NCBI RefSeq assembly: GCF_003047295.1
Contig: NZ_PZYZ01000002.1
Coordinates: 496,001-560,000 of the forward strand
Direction: 5' to 3'
Source of the DNA: Nocardioides sediminis
GTDB lineage: Bacteria > Actinomycetota > Actinomycetes > Propionibacteriales > Nocardioidaceae
DNA: 64,000 nt
The position numbers and the translations under genes were made by a program. Shown here piece by piece: positions 35,062-43,314 of this stretch (the first letter of the stretch is position 1; the number at the start of each line of letters is the position of its first letter). Under the pieces are notes generated by a model that did not search any database, was not told where the DNA came from, and worked only from the letters and a program-made list of their open reading frames with translations.

Positions 35062-35598
35062 GTGAGCACTCCCGAGGTCGAGGTACGCCGGTCCAAGCGG
35101 CGGCGACGTACGGTCTCGGCCTACCGGGAGGGCGACCGCATCGTCGTGCTCATCCCCGCCGCCATGAGCAAGCGCGACGAGGCCCAGTGGGTGGCCGACA
35201 TGGTCGCGCGGCTGGAGCGCAAGGAGAAACGCACCCGCCCCTCCGACGAGCAGCTGCTGGCCCGGGCCCGGACCCTCAACGACACCTACTTCGGCGGGCT
35301 CGCCACGCCTTCCAGCGTTCGTTGGGTGACCAACCAGCAGCAGCGGTGGGGGTCCTGCAGCCCGGGTGACCGGTCGATCCGGCTCTCCGAGCGGCTCCAG
35401 GGCATGCCGCCGTGGGTGGTCGACTACGTGCTGGTCCACGAGCTGGCGCACCTGCTCGAGCACGGCCACGACGCCGCGTTCTGGGCGTGGGTCGACCGCT
35501 ACCCGAGGGCGGAGCGGGCACGCGGCTACCTGCTGGGTTGGTCGGCGGCGGCCAAGGTGGACCCGCCGTCCAGCGAGACCGAGGACGAGGTCGACTGA
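35062..35598 (+). CDS. YgjP-like M48-type metallopeptidase (DUF45)
   Basis: A 178-residue protein with a zinc motif HELAHLLEHGH in the C-terminal half and the family signature QQQRWGSCSP just before it. DUF45/YgjP proteins are small SprT-like metallopeptidases, often near helicase or restriction genes. GTG at 35062 lies 6 bp after TAGCGT (35050-35055), a likely leaderless start. It follows the PHP gene by 9 bp. Confidence 0.85.
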   Translation: MSTPEVEVRRSKRRRRTVSAYREGDRIVVLIPAAMSKRDEAQWVADMVARLERKEKRTRPSDEQLLARARTLNDTYFGGLATPSSVRWVTNQQQRWGSCSPGDRSIRLSERLQGMPPWVVDYVLVHELAHLLEHGHDAAFWAWVDRYPRAERARGYLLGWSAAAKVDPPSSETEDEVD

Positions 35599-35604
35599 CG
35601 CAGG

Positions 35605-36153
35605 TCAGCGGCCCAGGCGCGTGACGGCGACGGCGATGAGCCGGCGCATGTCGTCGAACACCTCGGGCAGTCCGTCCACCGGCCACCACCGCACGTCGAG
35701 GGACTCCTCGCTCACCCGGTGACCGCCGTCGCGGGGGGCGGTGGCGAGGAAGCGCACGTCGAGGTGGTGGACCGTGGTGCCGGGGGAGCAGAACTCCACC
35801 GGGTGCTCGTCGATCTCGAGCGGCACCGGGTCGAGGTCGAGGCCGGCGAGCCCGGACTCCTCCTCGGCCTCGCGACGGGCCACCCCGGCGAGCGTGGCGT
35901 CGCCGGGCTCGCAGTGGCCGCCGAATGCGAGCCAGCTGCCAGCCTTGCGATGGTGGTTGAGGAGCACCGCGTCGGCCTCGGGGGTGAGCACGATGGCGCC
36001 CGCCGTGAGGTGGTCCGGCAGGCACGCGCGGGTCATGCCCGCCGGCTCGGCGTCGAGGTGCGCCACGAAGCGGTCACGCAGGGCGGCGTCGCGCGGGGTC
36101 GGGGGAGCCCACCCGGCCAGCACGGCACGGGCGTCGGCGTGCAGCGACGTCAC
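35605..36153 (-). CDS. Nudix hydrolase
   Basis: A 182-residue protein with the Nudix box GHCEPGDATLAG followed by REAEEESGL near residues 78-100. The substrate (nucleotide sugar, NTP or other) cannot be read from sequence. Its ATG overlaps the stop of the DUF2342 gene by 4 bp on the minus strand, so it is co-translated with that gene. It is convergent with the YgjP-like gene. Confidence 0.88.
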   Translation of the reverse strand: MTSLHADARAVLAGWAPPTPRDAALRDRFVAHLDAEPAGMTRACLPDHLTAGAIVLTPEADAVLLNHHRKAGSWLAFGGHCEPGDATLAGVARREAEEESGLAGLDLDPVPLEIDEHPVEFCSPGTTVHHLDVRFLATAPRDGGHRVSEESLDVRWWPVDGLPEVFDDMRRLIAVAVTRLGR

Positions 36154-37469
36154 TCGGCGGGGCGCTCGGGACCGTCGGACGGCGGTCCGTCGAGGAGGTC
36201 GCGGAGACCGGCCTCGAAGTCCTCGTCCGACAGGGACTCCGGGGCGACCGAGGTCTCACGGAAACCGAGCGGGTCGTCGAGGTCGGCGGCGCTCGGCAGG
36301 AGGTCGGGGTGCATCCAGACCCCGTCGCGGCCCTCGATGCCCTGGCGGGTGCGCAGCGAGCCCCACAGGGTGGAGGCGTCGCGCAGCCGGCGCGGGCGCA
36401 GCTCGAGCCCGACGAGGGTAGCGAAGGTCTGCTCGGCGGGCCCGCCGGCGGCCCGCCGGCGGCGTACGGCCTCCTGCAGCTTGGCCGCGGACGGCATCCG
36501 CTCGTGGGTGGCCTGCCCGACGACCTCGTCGACCCAGCCCTCGACGAGCGCGAGGGTCACCTCGAGGCGCTCGAGCGCCGCCTGCTGGGCGGGCGACTTG
36601 GAGAGGTCGAACAGTCCGCCCTCCATCGCCTCCTGCATGGCGGCGGGGTTCATCGGGTCGATGCCGCGCAGCTTCTCCTCGATGCCCGCGGTGTTGATCT
36701 CGATGCCGCTGCCGTAGTCGGCCACCGCGCCGATCAGGTGCTCGCGCAGCCACGGCACGTGGGCGAACAGGCGCTGGTGGGCGGCCTCTCGGAGCGCCAG
36801 GTAGAGCAGCACGTCGTCCGCGCTGACGTCGAGCTCCTCGGCGAACGCGGCCACGTTGAGGGGGAGCAGGGCGGCCTTGCCGGCCGGTCCGAGGGGGAGG
36901 CCGATGTCGGACGCGCCGAGCACGTCGCCGGCCAGGCCGCCGACCCCCTGGCCGACCTGGGTGGCGACCATCGCGCCGGTGGCCTTGCCCAGCATCCCGA
37001 GCAGCGGCCCGGCCATCGCCCGCGCCTCCTCGGGCAGGGCGTTGCCGAGCGCGGTCACGGTCGAGCCGGCGACGGGCTCGACCAGACGCTTCCACACGTC
37101 GAGGGTCTCCACGATCCACTCGGCACGGCTCCAGGCGGCCGTCGAGGTGACGCCCGAGGAGAACTCGGTGGTCTCGTCGAGCCAGTGGTCCGCGAGCCGT
37201 ACGGCGTCCGAGATCGCGTCGCGCTGCGCCTGGCTGGGCGTCGGGTCGGGCTGCTGGGCGGCGACCTTGCGCGCGATGTCGGCGACGACGGCCCAGTTGA
37301 TGGGGCCGTCGTAGGGCTGCATGAGGGACTGCACCTGGGCCATGAGGGCAGAGAGGTCGGGCATGCCGCCCGGGCCCGTCCCGCCCGTCATGCCGCCGAA
37401 GAGGGCCTCGAAGGGGGTTCCCTTGAACGGGTTCTGCTCGTCCGGTCCGTCGCCGGGGTTGTCGCTCAT
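36150..37469 (-). CDS. DUF2342 zinc-dependent metalloprotease-like protein
   Basis: A 439-residue protein of the DUF2342 family (mycobacterial Rv3195 type). A Gly/Pro-rich N-terminus is followed by a helical domain. The family site LREAAHQRLFAH stands where a zinc protease would have HExxH. The name is by family only; proteolysis is unproven. ATG at 37469 is chosen; the open frame upstream runs through the oppositely oriented moaE gene and is a shadow. Confidence 0.85.
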   Translation of the reverse strand: MSDNPGDGPDEQNPFKGTPFEALFGGMTGGTGPGGMPDLSALMAQVQSLMQPYDGPINWAVVADIARKVAAQQPDPTPSQAQRDAISDAVRLADHWLDETTEFSSGVTSTAAWSRAEWIVETLDVWKRLVEPVAGSTVTALGNALPEEARAMAGPLLGMLGKATGAMVATQVGQGVGGLAGDVLGASDIGLPLGPAGKAALLPLNVAAFAEELDVSADDVLLYLALREAAHQRLFAHVPWLREHLIGAVADYGSGIEINTAGIEEKLRGIDPMNPAAMQEAMEGGLFDLSKSPAQQAALERLEVTLALVEGWVDEVVGQATHERMPSAAKLQEAVRRRRAAGGPAEQTFATLVGLELRPRRLRDASTLWGSLRTRQGIEGRDGVWMHPDLLPSAADLDDPLGFRETSVAPESLSDEDFEAGLRDLLDGPPSDGPERPAE

Positions 37470-37526
37470 GCCCTCCACGGTACTCACCGCACCCACGACC
37501 GCGGCGGGTCTCCCTAGACTCCGGGC

Positions 37527-37991
37527 ATGAGTGCCAACAGCGTCGTACGCCTCGTCGACATCCGCGACGTCCCGCTGGACGTGTCGGAGGTCGTGGACTC
37601 CCTCGGCGACCACGCGGCCGGCGGGCTCACGCTGTTCGTCGGAAAGGTGCGCGACCACGACCGGCCCGCGCCGGGGGCGGGGGAGGAGCCCGCCGCGGAC
37701 AAGCCGGTGACCAGCCTCGACTACAGCGCCCACCCGACCGCCCTCGCGCGCATGCGCGAGGTCTGCGAGCGGATCGCTGCGGAGCACGACGTTCACGGCG
37801 TCGCGGCCGTGCACCGGGTCGGCCACCTCGAGCTCGGCGACGTCGCGGTCGTGGTGGCGACGACGGCAAGCCACCGGGGCGAGGCGTTCGCGGCGTCCCA
37901 GGCCCTCATCGACACCCTCAAGTCCGAGGTGCCGATCTGGAAGCACCAGCGTTTCGCGGACGGTGACGAGGAGTGGGTCGGCCTACCCTGA
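37527..37991 (+). CDS. moaE: Molybdopterin synthase catalytic subunit MoaE
   Basis: A 154-residue MoaE. Conserved elements are LTLFVGKVRDHD, the HRVGHLELGD turn and the catalytic KSEVPIWKHQ. With thiocarboxylated MoaD it converts precursor Z to molybdopterin; moeZ at 11856 could charge MoaD. An internal insertion (about residues 48-62, Pro/Gly/Glu-rich) is slightly longer than usual. TAGACT at 37515-37520 sits 6 bp before ATG. Confidence 0.9.
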   Translation: MSANSVVRLVDIRDVPLDVSEVVDSLGDHAAGGLTLFVGKVRDHDRPAPGAGEEPAADKPVTSLDYSAHPTALARMREVCERIAAEHDVHGVAAVHRVGHLELGDVAVVVATTASHRGEAFAASQALIDTLKSEVPIWKHQRFADGDEEWVGLP

Positions 37992-37995
37992 GCGC

Positions 37996-38253
37996 GTGGA
38001 GATCCTGTGGTGGCTCGTCCCCCCCGTCGTCGTGACGGCTGGGGCGATGGTCTGGGTGTCCTGGCTCGGCCGTGAGGGCCGTGGCCAGGTCGACCGCGAG
38101 CAGCAGATCGAGCGGCTCACGCGTGCCATGGAGAAGGAGCTGCCGACGTCCCGGCACCCCCGCCCGGTGCGCACCCAGGACCGCAGCACCGGCATCGCCG
38201 TACGCCCCACCCGGGCGGGCGACGGGAGCGCCGATCGCCGACGGGCCTCGTGA
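37996..38253 (+). CDS. Small membrane-anchored protein
   Basis: An 85-residue protein: an N-terminal membrane helix (WWLVPPVVVTAGAMVWV), then a charged cytoplasmic tail rich in Arg. No family name is recognised. GTG at 37996 lies 6 bp after TACCCT (37984-37989), which overlaps the end of moaE, so it probably has its own leaderless transcript. Confidence 0.7.
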   Translation: MEILWWLVPPVVVTAGAMVWVSWLGREGRGQVDREQQIERLTRAMEKELPTSRHPRPVRTQDRSTGIAVRPTRAGDGSADRRRAS

Positions 38254-38312
38254 GGCGGATCGCCCCGGGAGCCAGCGCGCGTGCGCTTGTGCCCGTTTGA
38301 GAGGGTGACGCC

Positions 38313-39362
38313 ATGAGTCAGCGGACGATCGCGGCCCTCCTGGCCCTCCCGCTGCTGCTGGTCCTGCTGGTCCTGGTGGCGGTACGGCCGCTGCCCTACG
38401 TCACCTACAGCCCCGGCCCCACCGTCGACATCCTGTCCACCCGCGAGGGCGTGGAGACCGTGCAGGTCTCCGGGCACGAGGCCTACTACGACGACGGCGA
38501 GCTGCGGCTCACCACGATCTACGTCGACCAGCCCCAGGAGGAGGTCACCTTGGACCGCCTCGTCGCCGCCTGGCTCGACCCGACCGAGGCCGTCTACCCG
38601 CGCTCGGCGGTCTACGCCCCGGACGAGACCGACGAGACCAACGACACCGAGTCGGCCGTCGCGATGGTCTCCTCGCAGGACGCCGCGATCGCCAGCGCGC
38701 TGACCGAGCTGGGGTACGACGTGGAGCCGGTCGTGGAGGTCCTCAACGTGCAGGAGGACTACCCGGCCGACGGGCGCCTCAAGGTCCGCGACGTCCTGCA
38801 GGAGATCGGCGGCGCGGCGATCGAGACGCCCCAGGACGTGGTGGACGCGGTGGACGCGGCGCCGCTGGGCGAGCCGCTGGCGTTCACGGTGCTGCGGCGC
38901 GGCGAGCAGGTCGAGCTCGAGATCACGCCGGAGGAGGTCGACGGCGACAAGCGGATCGGCATCACGCCGGGCCCCGGGTTCACCTTCCCGTTCGACGTCA
39001 GCGTGGACGTCGGGGAGCGGATCGGCGGTCCCAGCGCCGGCCTGATGTTCTCGCTCGCGATCTACGACACCCTCACCCCGGGGTCGCTGACCGGCGGCGA
39101 GGTCGTCGCCGGCAGCGGCACCATCGACGCCGAGGGCCGCACCGGTCCCATCGGCGGCATCCAGCAGAAGATCGCCGGCGCCGAGGAGGCCGGGGCCCGG
39201 CTGTTCCTGCTGGCCCCCGACAACTGCGCCGAGGCCCGCGGCGTCGACACCGACGACATGCGCCTGGTGCGCGCCGACACGATGCACGACGCCGTGGAGG
39301 CGATCCAGGCCTGGGTCGAGGACCCGGACGCCACCCTCCCGAGCTGCGAGGAGCAGTCATGA
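38313..39362 (+). CDS. PDZ-domain Lon-like serine protease (YlbL type)
   Basis: A 349-residue membrane-anchored protease: N-terminal helix (LLALPLLLVLLVLVAV), a PDZ-like region near residues 140-215 and a C-terminal S16 (Lon) domain. The Ser of GGPSAGLMF and Lys of QQKIAGAEEA form the catalytic dyad. It matches mycobacterial Rv3194c. It probably degrades or cleaves envelope proteins. A GAGAGGGTG ribosome-binding site precedes ATG. Its stop overlaps the next start (ATGA). Confidence 0.9.
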   Translation: MSQRTIAALLALPLLLVLLVLVAVRPLPYVTYSPGPTVDILSTREGVETVQVSGHEAYYDDGELRLTTIYVDQPQEEVTLDRLVAAWLDPTEAVYPRSAVYAPDETDETNDTESAVAMVSSQDAAIASALTELGYDVEPVVEVLNVQEDYPADGRLKVRDVLQEIGGAAIETPQDVVDAVDAAPLGEPLAFTVLRRGEQVELEITPEEVDGDKRIGITPGPGFTFPFDVSVDVGERIGGPSAGLMFSLAIYDTLTPGSLTGGEVVAGSGTIDAEGRTGPIGGIQQKIAGAEEAGARLFLLAPDNCAEARGVDTDDMRLVRADTMHDAVEAIQAWVEDPDATLPSCEEQS

Positions 39363-39907
39363 CCGAGACGTCCATCCCGCAGGACCCCGCGCTGGCCGCC
39401 GCCGTGCTGGAGATCGAGAACCACATCGCCGAGCTCGGCTGGGACCAGCCCGCCCGGCTCTACGCGCTGGTCGAGACGGCCCGCATCGTCGCCCAGGAGC
39501 CGGACCTGGCCGCCCAGATGGGCCTGGACGCGGCCTCGGCGGAGGGGTCGTTCACTCCCGTCGAGCAGGAGGCGCTGCCGCCCCAGCAGGCCCTCGAGGT
39601 CACCCTGGAGTCCATCGCGTGGCCCGGCGACGTGGCCGGCTGTGCCGCCGTCGTCGAGCGGCTCGTGCTGCCGCCCGAGGTCGACGCCGAGATCCCCGAG
39701 GACCCGGGCGAGGCCGAGCGGTTCGCCCGCGAGCACCCCCTGCGCCAGGAGGTGCGGATCGTGGCCGGCGCCACCCGTGCCGGCGCGACGTACTGCGCGC
39801 TCCGCCTGCGCGCCCACGACGACGACCAGTCGGTGGTCGACGGGACCGAGCTCGTGCCGGGCCTCCTCGACCTCCTCCGCAGCACCCTCGAGGGAGACGC
39901 CCAGTGA
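39359..39907 (+). CDS. PPA1309 family protein
   Basis: A 182-residue acidic soluble protein matching the actinobacterial PPA1309 family, normally found between the PDZ protease and UPF0182 genes as here. The signature includes LGWDQPARLYALV and the central ESIAWPGDVAGCA. It overlaps both neighbours by 4 bp. Function is unknown; strict co-translation suggests a shared complex. Confidence 0.87.
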   Translation: MTETSIPQDPALAAAVLEIENHIAELGWDQPARLYALVETARIVAQEPDLAAQMGLDAASAEGSFTPVEQEALPPQQALEVTLESIAWPGDVAGCAAVVERLVLPPEVDAEIPEDPGEAERFAREHPLRQEVRIVAGATRAGATYCALRLRAHDDDQSVVDGTELVPGLLDLLRSTLEGDAQ

Positions 39908-42819
39908 GCGGCATGTTCGACCAGCCGGACCAGCCCGAGCGGCCGCAGCAGGGGCCGCCGCAGCGCAGCGGTCGCTCGCGCGCGCTGATCATCACCGCCG
40001 GCGTGCTCGTCGCGCTGTTCATCGCGCTCACCGGCTTCTCCACCTTCTGGACCGAGCGGCTGTGGTTCCGGTCGGTGAACTACTCCGAGGTCTTCACCAC
40101 ACTGCTGTGGACCCGGGTCGGCCTGTTCCTGGTCTTCGGCGGCCTGATGGCGGGGGTGGTGGCCCTCAACATCGTGCTCGCCTACCGCTTCCGGCCGTTC
40201 TTCCTCAACGCCCCGGCCTCCGACGCCAGCCTCGAGCGCTATCGGGACGCGATCACGCCGATCATGGGCTGGCTGCTCGCCGGCGTCTCGCTGCTGATGG
40301 GCGCCTTCGCCGGTGCCTCCGCGTCCGGCCAGTGGCGCTCCTACTCGCTGTGGCGGCACTCCCAGCCCTTCGGGACCAGGGACCCCTACTTCGACCGGGA
40401 CGCCGGGTTCTACGTCTTCGACCTCCCGTGGTGGCACTACGTCACCGACTTCGTCATGGCGCTGGCCGTGATCGGGCTGATGGCCGCTGCTGTCGTGCAC
40501 TACCTCTACGGCGGGATCCGGCTGTCCGGCCCCGGCGGCGACCGGGTCTCCGGGGCGGCGCAGGTGCACCTGTCGGTGTTGCTGGGCGTGTTCGTGCTCG
40601 CCAAGGCGGCGGACTACTGGCTGGACCGCTTCGACCTGGTGACCGGTTCGGGCTCGCTGTTCACCGGCATGGGCTACACCGACGACCAGGCGGTGCTGCC
40701 GGCCAAGGAGATCCTGACCGGCATCGCGCTGATCTGCGCGGTGCTGTTCTTCCTCAACATCTGGCGCCGCACGTGGATGCTGCCCTCGTTGGGCATCGCG
40801 CTCTTCGCGCTCTCGGCGATCCTGCTCGGCCTCGTCGTCCCGGGGGTGGTCCAGCAGTTCCAGGTCAGCCCCAACGTGCCGGACAAGGAGGGCCCCTACA
40901 TCGCGGAGAACATCGAGGCGACGCGGGCGGCGTACGACCTCGACGACATCGAGGTCACGCCCTACTCCAGCGAGCCCAACACCGACGGCGACCTCGACAC
41001 CCTGGACGCCGCCACCTCCTCGGTGCCGCTGGTCGACCCCAAGGTCGTCAGCGCGACCTTCGAGCAGCAGCAGCAGGTGCGGGCCTACTACTCCGTCCCC
41101 GACGTGCTCGACGTGGACCGCTACGAGATCGAGGGCAAGGACCGGGCCGTGGTGGTCGGCGTCCGCGAGCTCGACCAGGCCGGCCTGGCCGAGGGGGACC
41201 GCACCTGGTCCAACCTGCACACCGTCTACACCCACGGCAACGGGGTCATCGCCGCCTTCGGCAACCAGCGCCCCGAGGACGACGAGCGCCAGTCCGCCAA
41301 CGTCCAGTGGGCCGAGGGGCAGGAGACCGACGAGAGCTCGCTGACCGACCTCTCGCCGGACGGCTACGAGTCGCGGGTCTACTACGGCGAGAAGTCCCCG
41401 ACGTACTCCATCGTCGGCAAGACCGCGAGCGGCTCCGACGTCGAGCTCGACCTGCCCAAGGGCGAGCGCGGCGACGAGAACCAGGTCACGACCTACGACG
41501 GCGAGGGAGGCGTGCCGGTCGGCAACCTCTTCGACAAGCTGCTCTACGCCGTGAAGTTCGGCGAGCCCAACCTGGTGCTGTCCGGGCGGGTCCACGAGAA
41601 CAGCAAGATCCTCTACGACCGGCACCCGCGGACCATGGTGGAGAAGGTCGCGCCGTGGCTGACGGTCGACTCCGACCCCTACCCGGTGGTGGTGGACGGC
41701 CGCATCCAGTGGGTGCTCGACGGCTACACCGTCACCGACAAGTTCCCGCTCTCGCAGCGCGAGTCGCTCGAGGAGATGACCGACGACTCGCTGGCCGAGG
41801 ACCTGGGCTTCCAGACGCTGCCGACCGACGAGATCAACTACATGCGCAACTCGGTCAAGGCGACCGTCGACGCCTACGACGGGACGGTGACGCTCTACGA
41901 GTGGGAGCCCGACCCGATCTCCCAGGCCTGGGGCGAGGTCTTCCCCGACATCCTGCAGCCGCGCGAGGAGATCCCCGACGAGCTCCTCGAGCACCTGCGC
42001 TACCCCGACGACCTGTTCAAGGTGCAGCGCTACCAGTTCGCCAAGTACCACGAGACCGACGCCAAGGAGTGGTACGACGCATCCACGCGCTGGGAGGTCC
42101 CGACCGACCCCGAGGCGGAGACCCGCCTGCAGCCGCCGTACCGCCTCTTCGTCGACGACACCTGGGCGCTCACCAGCGTCTACGTGCCGCGCGGCCGCGC
42201 CAACCTGGTGTCGTTCGTGTCGGTGAACAGCGACGCGACCTCGGAGGACTACGGCAAGATCTCGGTCCTCGAGCTGCCCAACGAGCGCACAGACGGACCC
42301 GGGCAGATCGCCAACGAGCTCAGCTCGGACGAGGACGTCCGCGAGGAGCTGCTGAGCTTCAGCCAGGGCGGCGTCACGCCGATCCCGGGCAACCTGCTCA
42401 CCCTGCCCGTGGGCGATGGGCTGATGTACGTCCAGCCGCTGTACGCCCAGCGGTCGGGCACGGCCGAGTCGTCGTTCCCGATCCTGCGGTTCGTGCTGGT
42501 GTCCTACGGCGACGAGATCGGCATCGGTACGACGCTGCGCGAGGCCATCGCCGACGTCCTCGGCGTCTCTCCCGAGGAGCCGACCAGCGAGCCGCCGGTC
42601 GCCGAGACCCCGGACGAGGGGGAGCCCCCGACCGAGCCGGAGCCCTCGGGATCGATCAACGACCAGATCCGGTCCCTGCTCGCCGAGGCCGAGGACAAGT
42701 TCGAGGCCGCCGACCGGGCGCAGGCCAACGGCAACACCGTGGCCTGGGCGCGACTGATGGAGGAGGGGCGCGACCTGATCAGCGAGGCCTTCGCGCTGGC
42801 CGAGCAGCGGGACGGCTGA
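39904..42819 (+). CDS. UPF0182 family membrane protein
   Basis: A 971-residue protein of the UPF0182 (Rv3193c) family. The N-terminal third has about seven membrane helices. A large extracytoplasmic domain of about 600 residues follows, then an acidic Pro/Glu linker and a C-terminal helical segment (ILRFVLV and later SINDQIRSLLAEAE). Function is unknown. The GTG start overlaps the PPA1309 stop by 4 bp. It is the last chromosomal gene before tRNA-fMet. Confidence 0.9.
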   Translation: MSGMFDQPDQPERPQQGPPQRSGRSRALIITAGVLVALFIALTGFSTFWTERLWFRSVNYSEVFTTLLWTRVGLFLVFGGLMAGVVALNIVLAYRFRPFFLNAPASDASLERYRDAITPIMGWLLAGVSLLMGAFAGASASGQWRSYSLWRHSQPFGTRDPYFDRDAGFYVFDLPWWHYVTDFVMALAVIGLMAAAVVHYLYGGIRLSGPGGDRVSGAAQVHLSVLLGVFVLAKAADYWLDRFDLVTGSGSLFTGMGYTDDQAVLPAKEILTGIALICAVLFFLNIWRRTWMLPSLGIALFALSAILLGLVVPGVVQQFQVSPNVPDKEGPYIAENIEATRAAYDLDDIEVTPYSSEPNTDGDLDTLDAATSSVPLVDPKVVSATFEQQQQVRAYYSVPDVLDVDRYEIEGKDRAVVVGVRELDQAGLAEGDRTWSNLHTVYTHGNGVIAAFGNQRPEDDERQSANVQWAEGQETDESSLTDLSPDGYESRVYYGEKSPTYSIVGKTASGSDVELDLPKGERGDENQVTTYDGEGGVPVGNLFDKLLYAVKFGEPNLVLSGRVHENSKILYDRHPRTMVEKVAPWLTVDSDPYPVVVDGRIQWVLDGYTVTDKFPLSQRESLEEMTDDSLAEDLGFQTLPTDEINYMRNSVKATVDAYDGTVTLYEWEPDPISQAWGEVFPDILQPREEIPDELLEHLRYPDDLFKVQRYQFAKYHETDAKEWYDASTRWEVPTDPEAETRLQPPYRLFVDDTWALTSVYVPRGRANLVSFVSVNSDATSEDYGKISVLELPNERTDGPGQIANELSSDEDVREELLSFSQGGVTPIPGNLLTLPVGDGLMYVQPLYAQRSGTAESSFPILRFVLVSYGDEIGIGTTLREAIADVLGVSPEEPTSEPPVAETPDEGEPPTEPEPSGSINDQIRSLLAEAEDKFEAADRAQANGNTVAWARLMEEGRDLISEAFALAEQRDG

Positions 42820-42867
42820 CCCGATTTGGGTTCGCCGGGATCCATCGCGTAAGGTTCTGTTCACCGA

Positions 42868-42941
42868 CGCGGGGTGGAGCAGCTCGGTAGCTCGCTGGGC
42901 TCATAACCCAGAGGTCGCAGGTTCAAATCCTGCCCCCGCTA
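42868..42941 (+). tRNA. Initiator tRNA-fMet (CAT)
   Basis: A 74-nt cloverleaf. Acceptor arms 42868-42874 and 42934-42940 pair except C1 against T72, the open first pair of initiators. The anticodon loop CTCATAA is closed by GGG/CCC, another initiator hallmark. The T arm is GCAGG-TTCAAAT-CCTGC. CCA is not encoded (ACGAAG follows). The 3' half is the integration site of the adjacent element. Confidence 0.95.
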
Positions 42942-42942
42942 C
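42907..42942 (+). repeat. attL: left copy of the 36-bp attachment repeat
   Basis: The 36 bases covering the 3' half of tRNA-fMet are repeated at 63364-63399 with one difference (A at 42927, G at 63384). Direct repeats of a tRNA 3' end on either side of an integrase-bearing segment mark site-specific integration. Confidence 0.9.
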
Positions 42943-42945
42943 GAA

Positions 42946-42982
42946 GAAAGTCCAGGTCAGCCCATGGTTGACCTGGACTTTC
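42946..42982 (+). terminator. Element-supplied hairpin behind tRNA-fMet
   Basis: A perfect 14-bp stem (42946-42959 with 42969-42982) with a 9-nt loop begins 4 bp after the tRNA. It lies on the element side of attL, so it replaces the original tRNA terminator after integration. Confidence 0.75.
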
Positions 42983-43003
42983 GCTTTGGGGGCGAGATGC
43001 GAT

Positions 43004-43021
43004 CCCATCGTTTACCCATCG
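43004..43021 (+). repeat. Integrase arm-type direct repeats, attL side
   Basis: CCCATCG occurs at 43004-43010 and again at 43015-43021, 11 bp apart (one helical turn). The same motif recurs near attR (63194-63222). Repeats at both ends of the element are expected for the arm-binding domain of a tyrosine integrase. Confidence 0.6.
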
Positions 43022-43116
43022 CATTGACAGGTGCGCAGCGCCGCCCAGCCGGGCCGCAGCGCCGTTGGTTCCGGTCGGTTCGGGCTCGCTCGGCAGCGGT
43101 CGCTCACCTACTCGAC

Positions 43117-43314
43117 ATGAGTGCGACGAAGCTGGGGCTCGAGCCCCTGATCGGGGTCGAGGAGCTCGCCGAGTACCTCGGCGTCCCCGTGCAGACCATC
43201 TATGACTGGCGGCTGTCCGGCCGGGCGCCGCGGGCCTACAAGTTCGGCAAGCACCTGCGGTTCGCGGCCAGCGACATCGCCGAGTGGCTCGAGGAGCGGC
43301 GCGAGCGTGGCTAG
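43117..43314 (+). CDS. xis: Excisionase-like MerR/AlpA helix-turn-helix protein
   Basis: A 65-residue winged-helix DNA-binding protein (GVEELAEYLGVPVQTIYDWR, then KHLRFAASDIAEWLEE). This is the HTH_17 type used as excisionase or recombination directionality factor. It overlaps the integrase start by 8 bp, the usual xis-int arrangement. ATG at 43117 is taken; a longer frame from 42964 starts inside the terminator loop. Confidence 0.85.
   Translation: MSATKLGLEPLIGVEELAEYLGVPVQTIYDWRLSGRAPRAYKFGKHLRFAASDIAEWLEERRERG

Noticed and set aside
39460..42864. Minus-strand frame of 1134 codons opposite UPF0182
   Set aside because: Antisense shadow of a well-conserved membrane protein gene; no domain or plausible start.
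42964..43116. N-terminal extension of the excisionase gene
   Set aside because: It would begin in the loop of the tRNA terminator and has no HTH-family counterpart; ATG 43117 fits the family.
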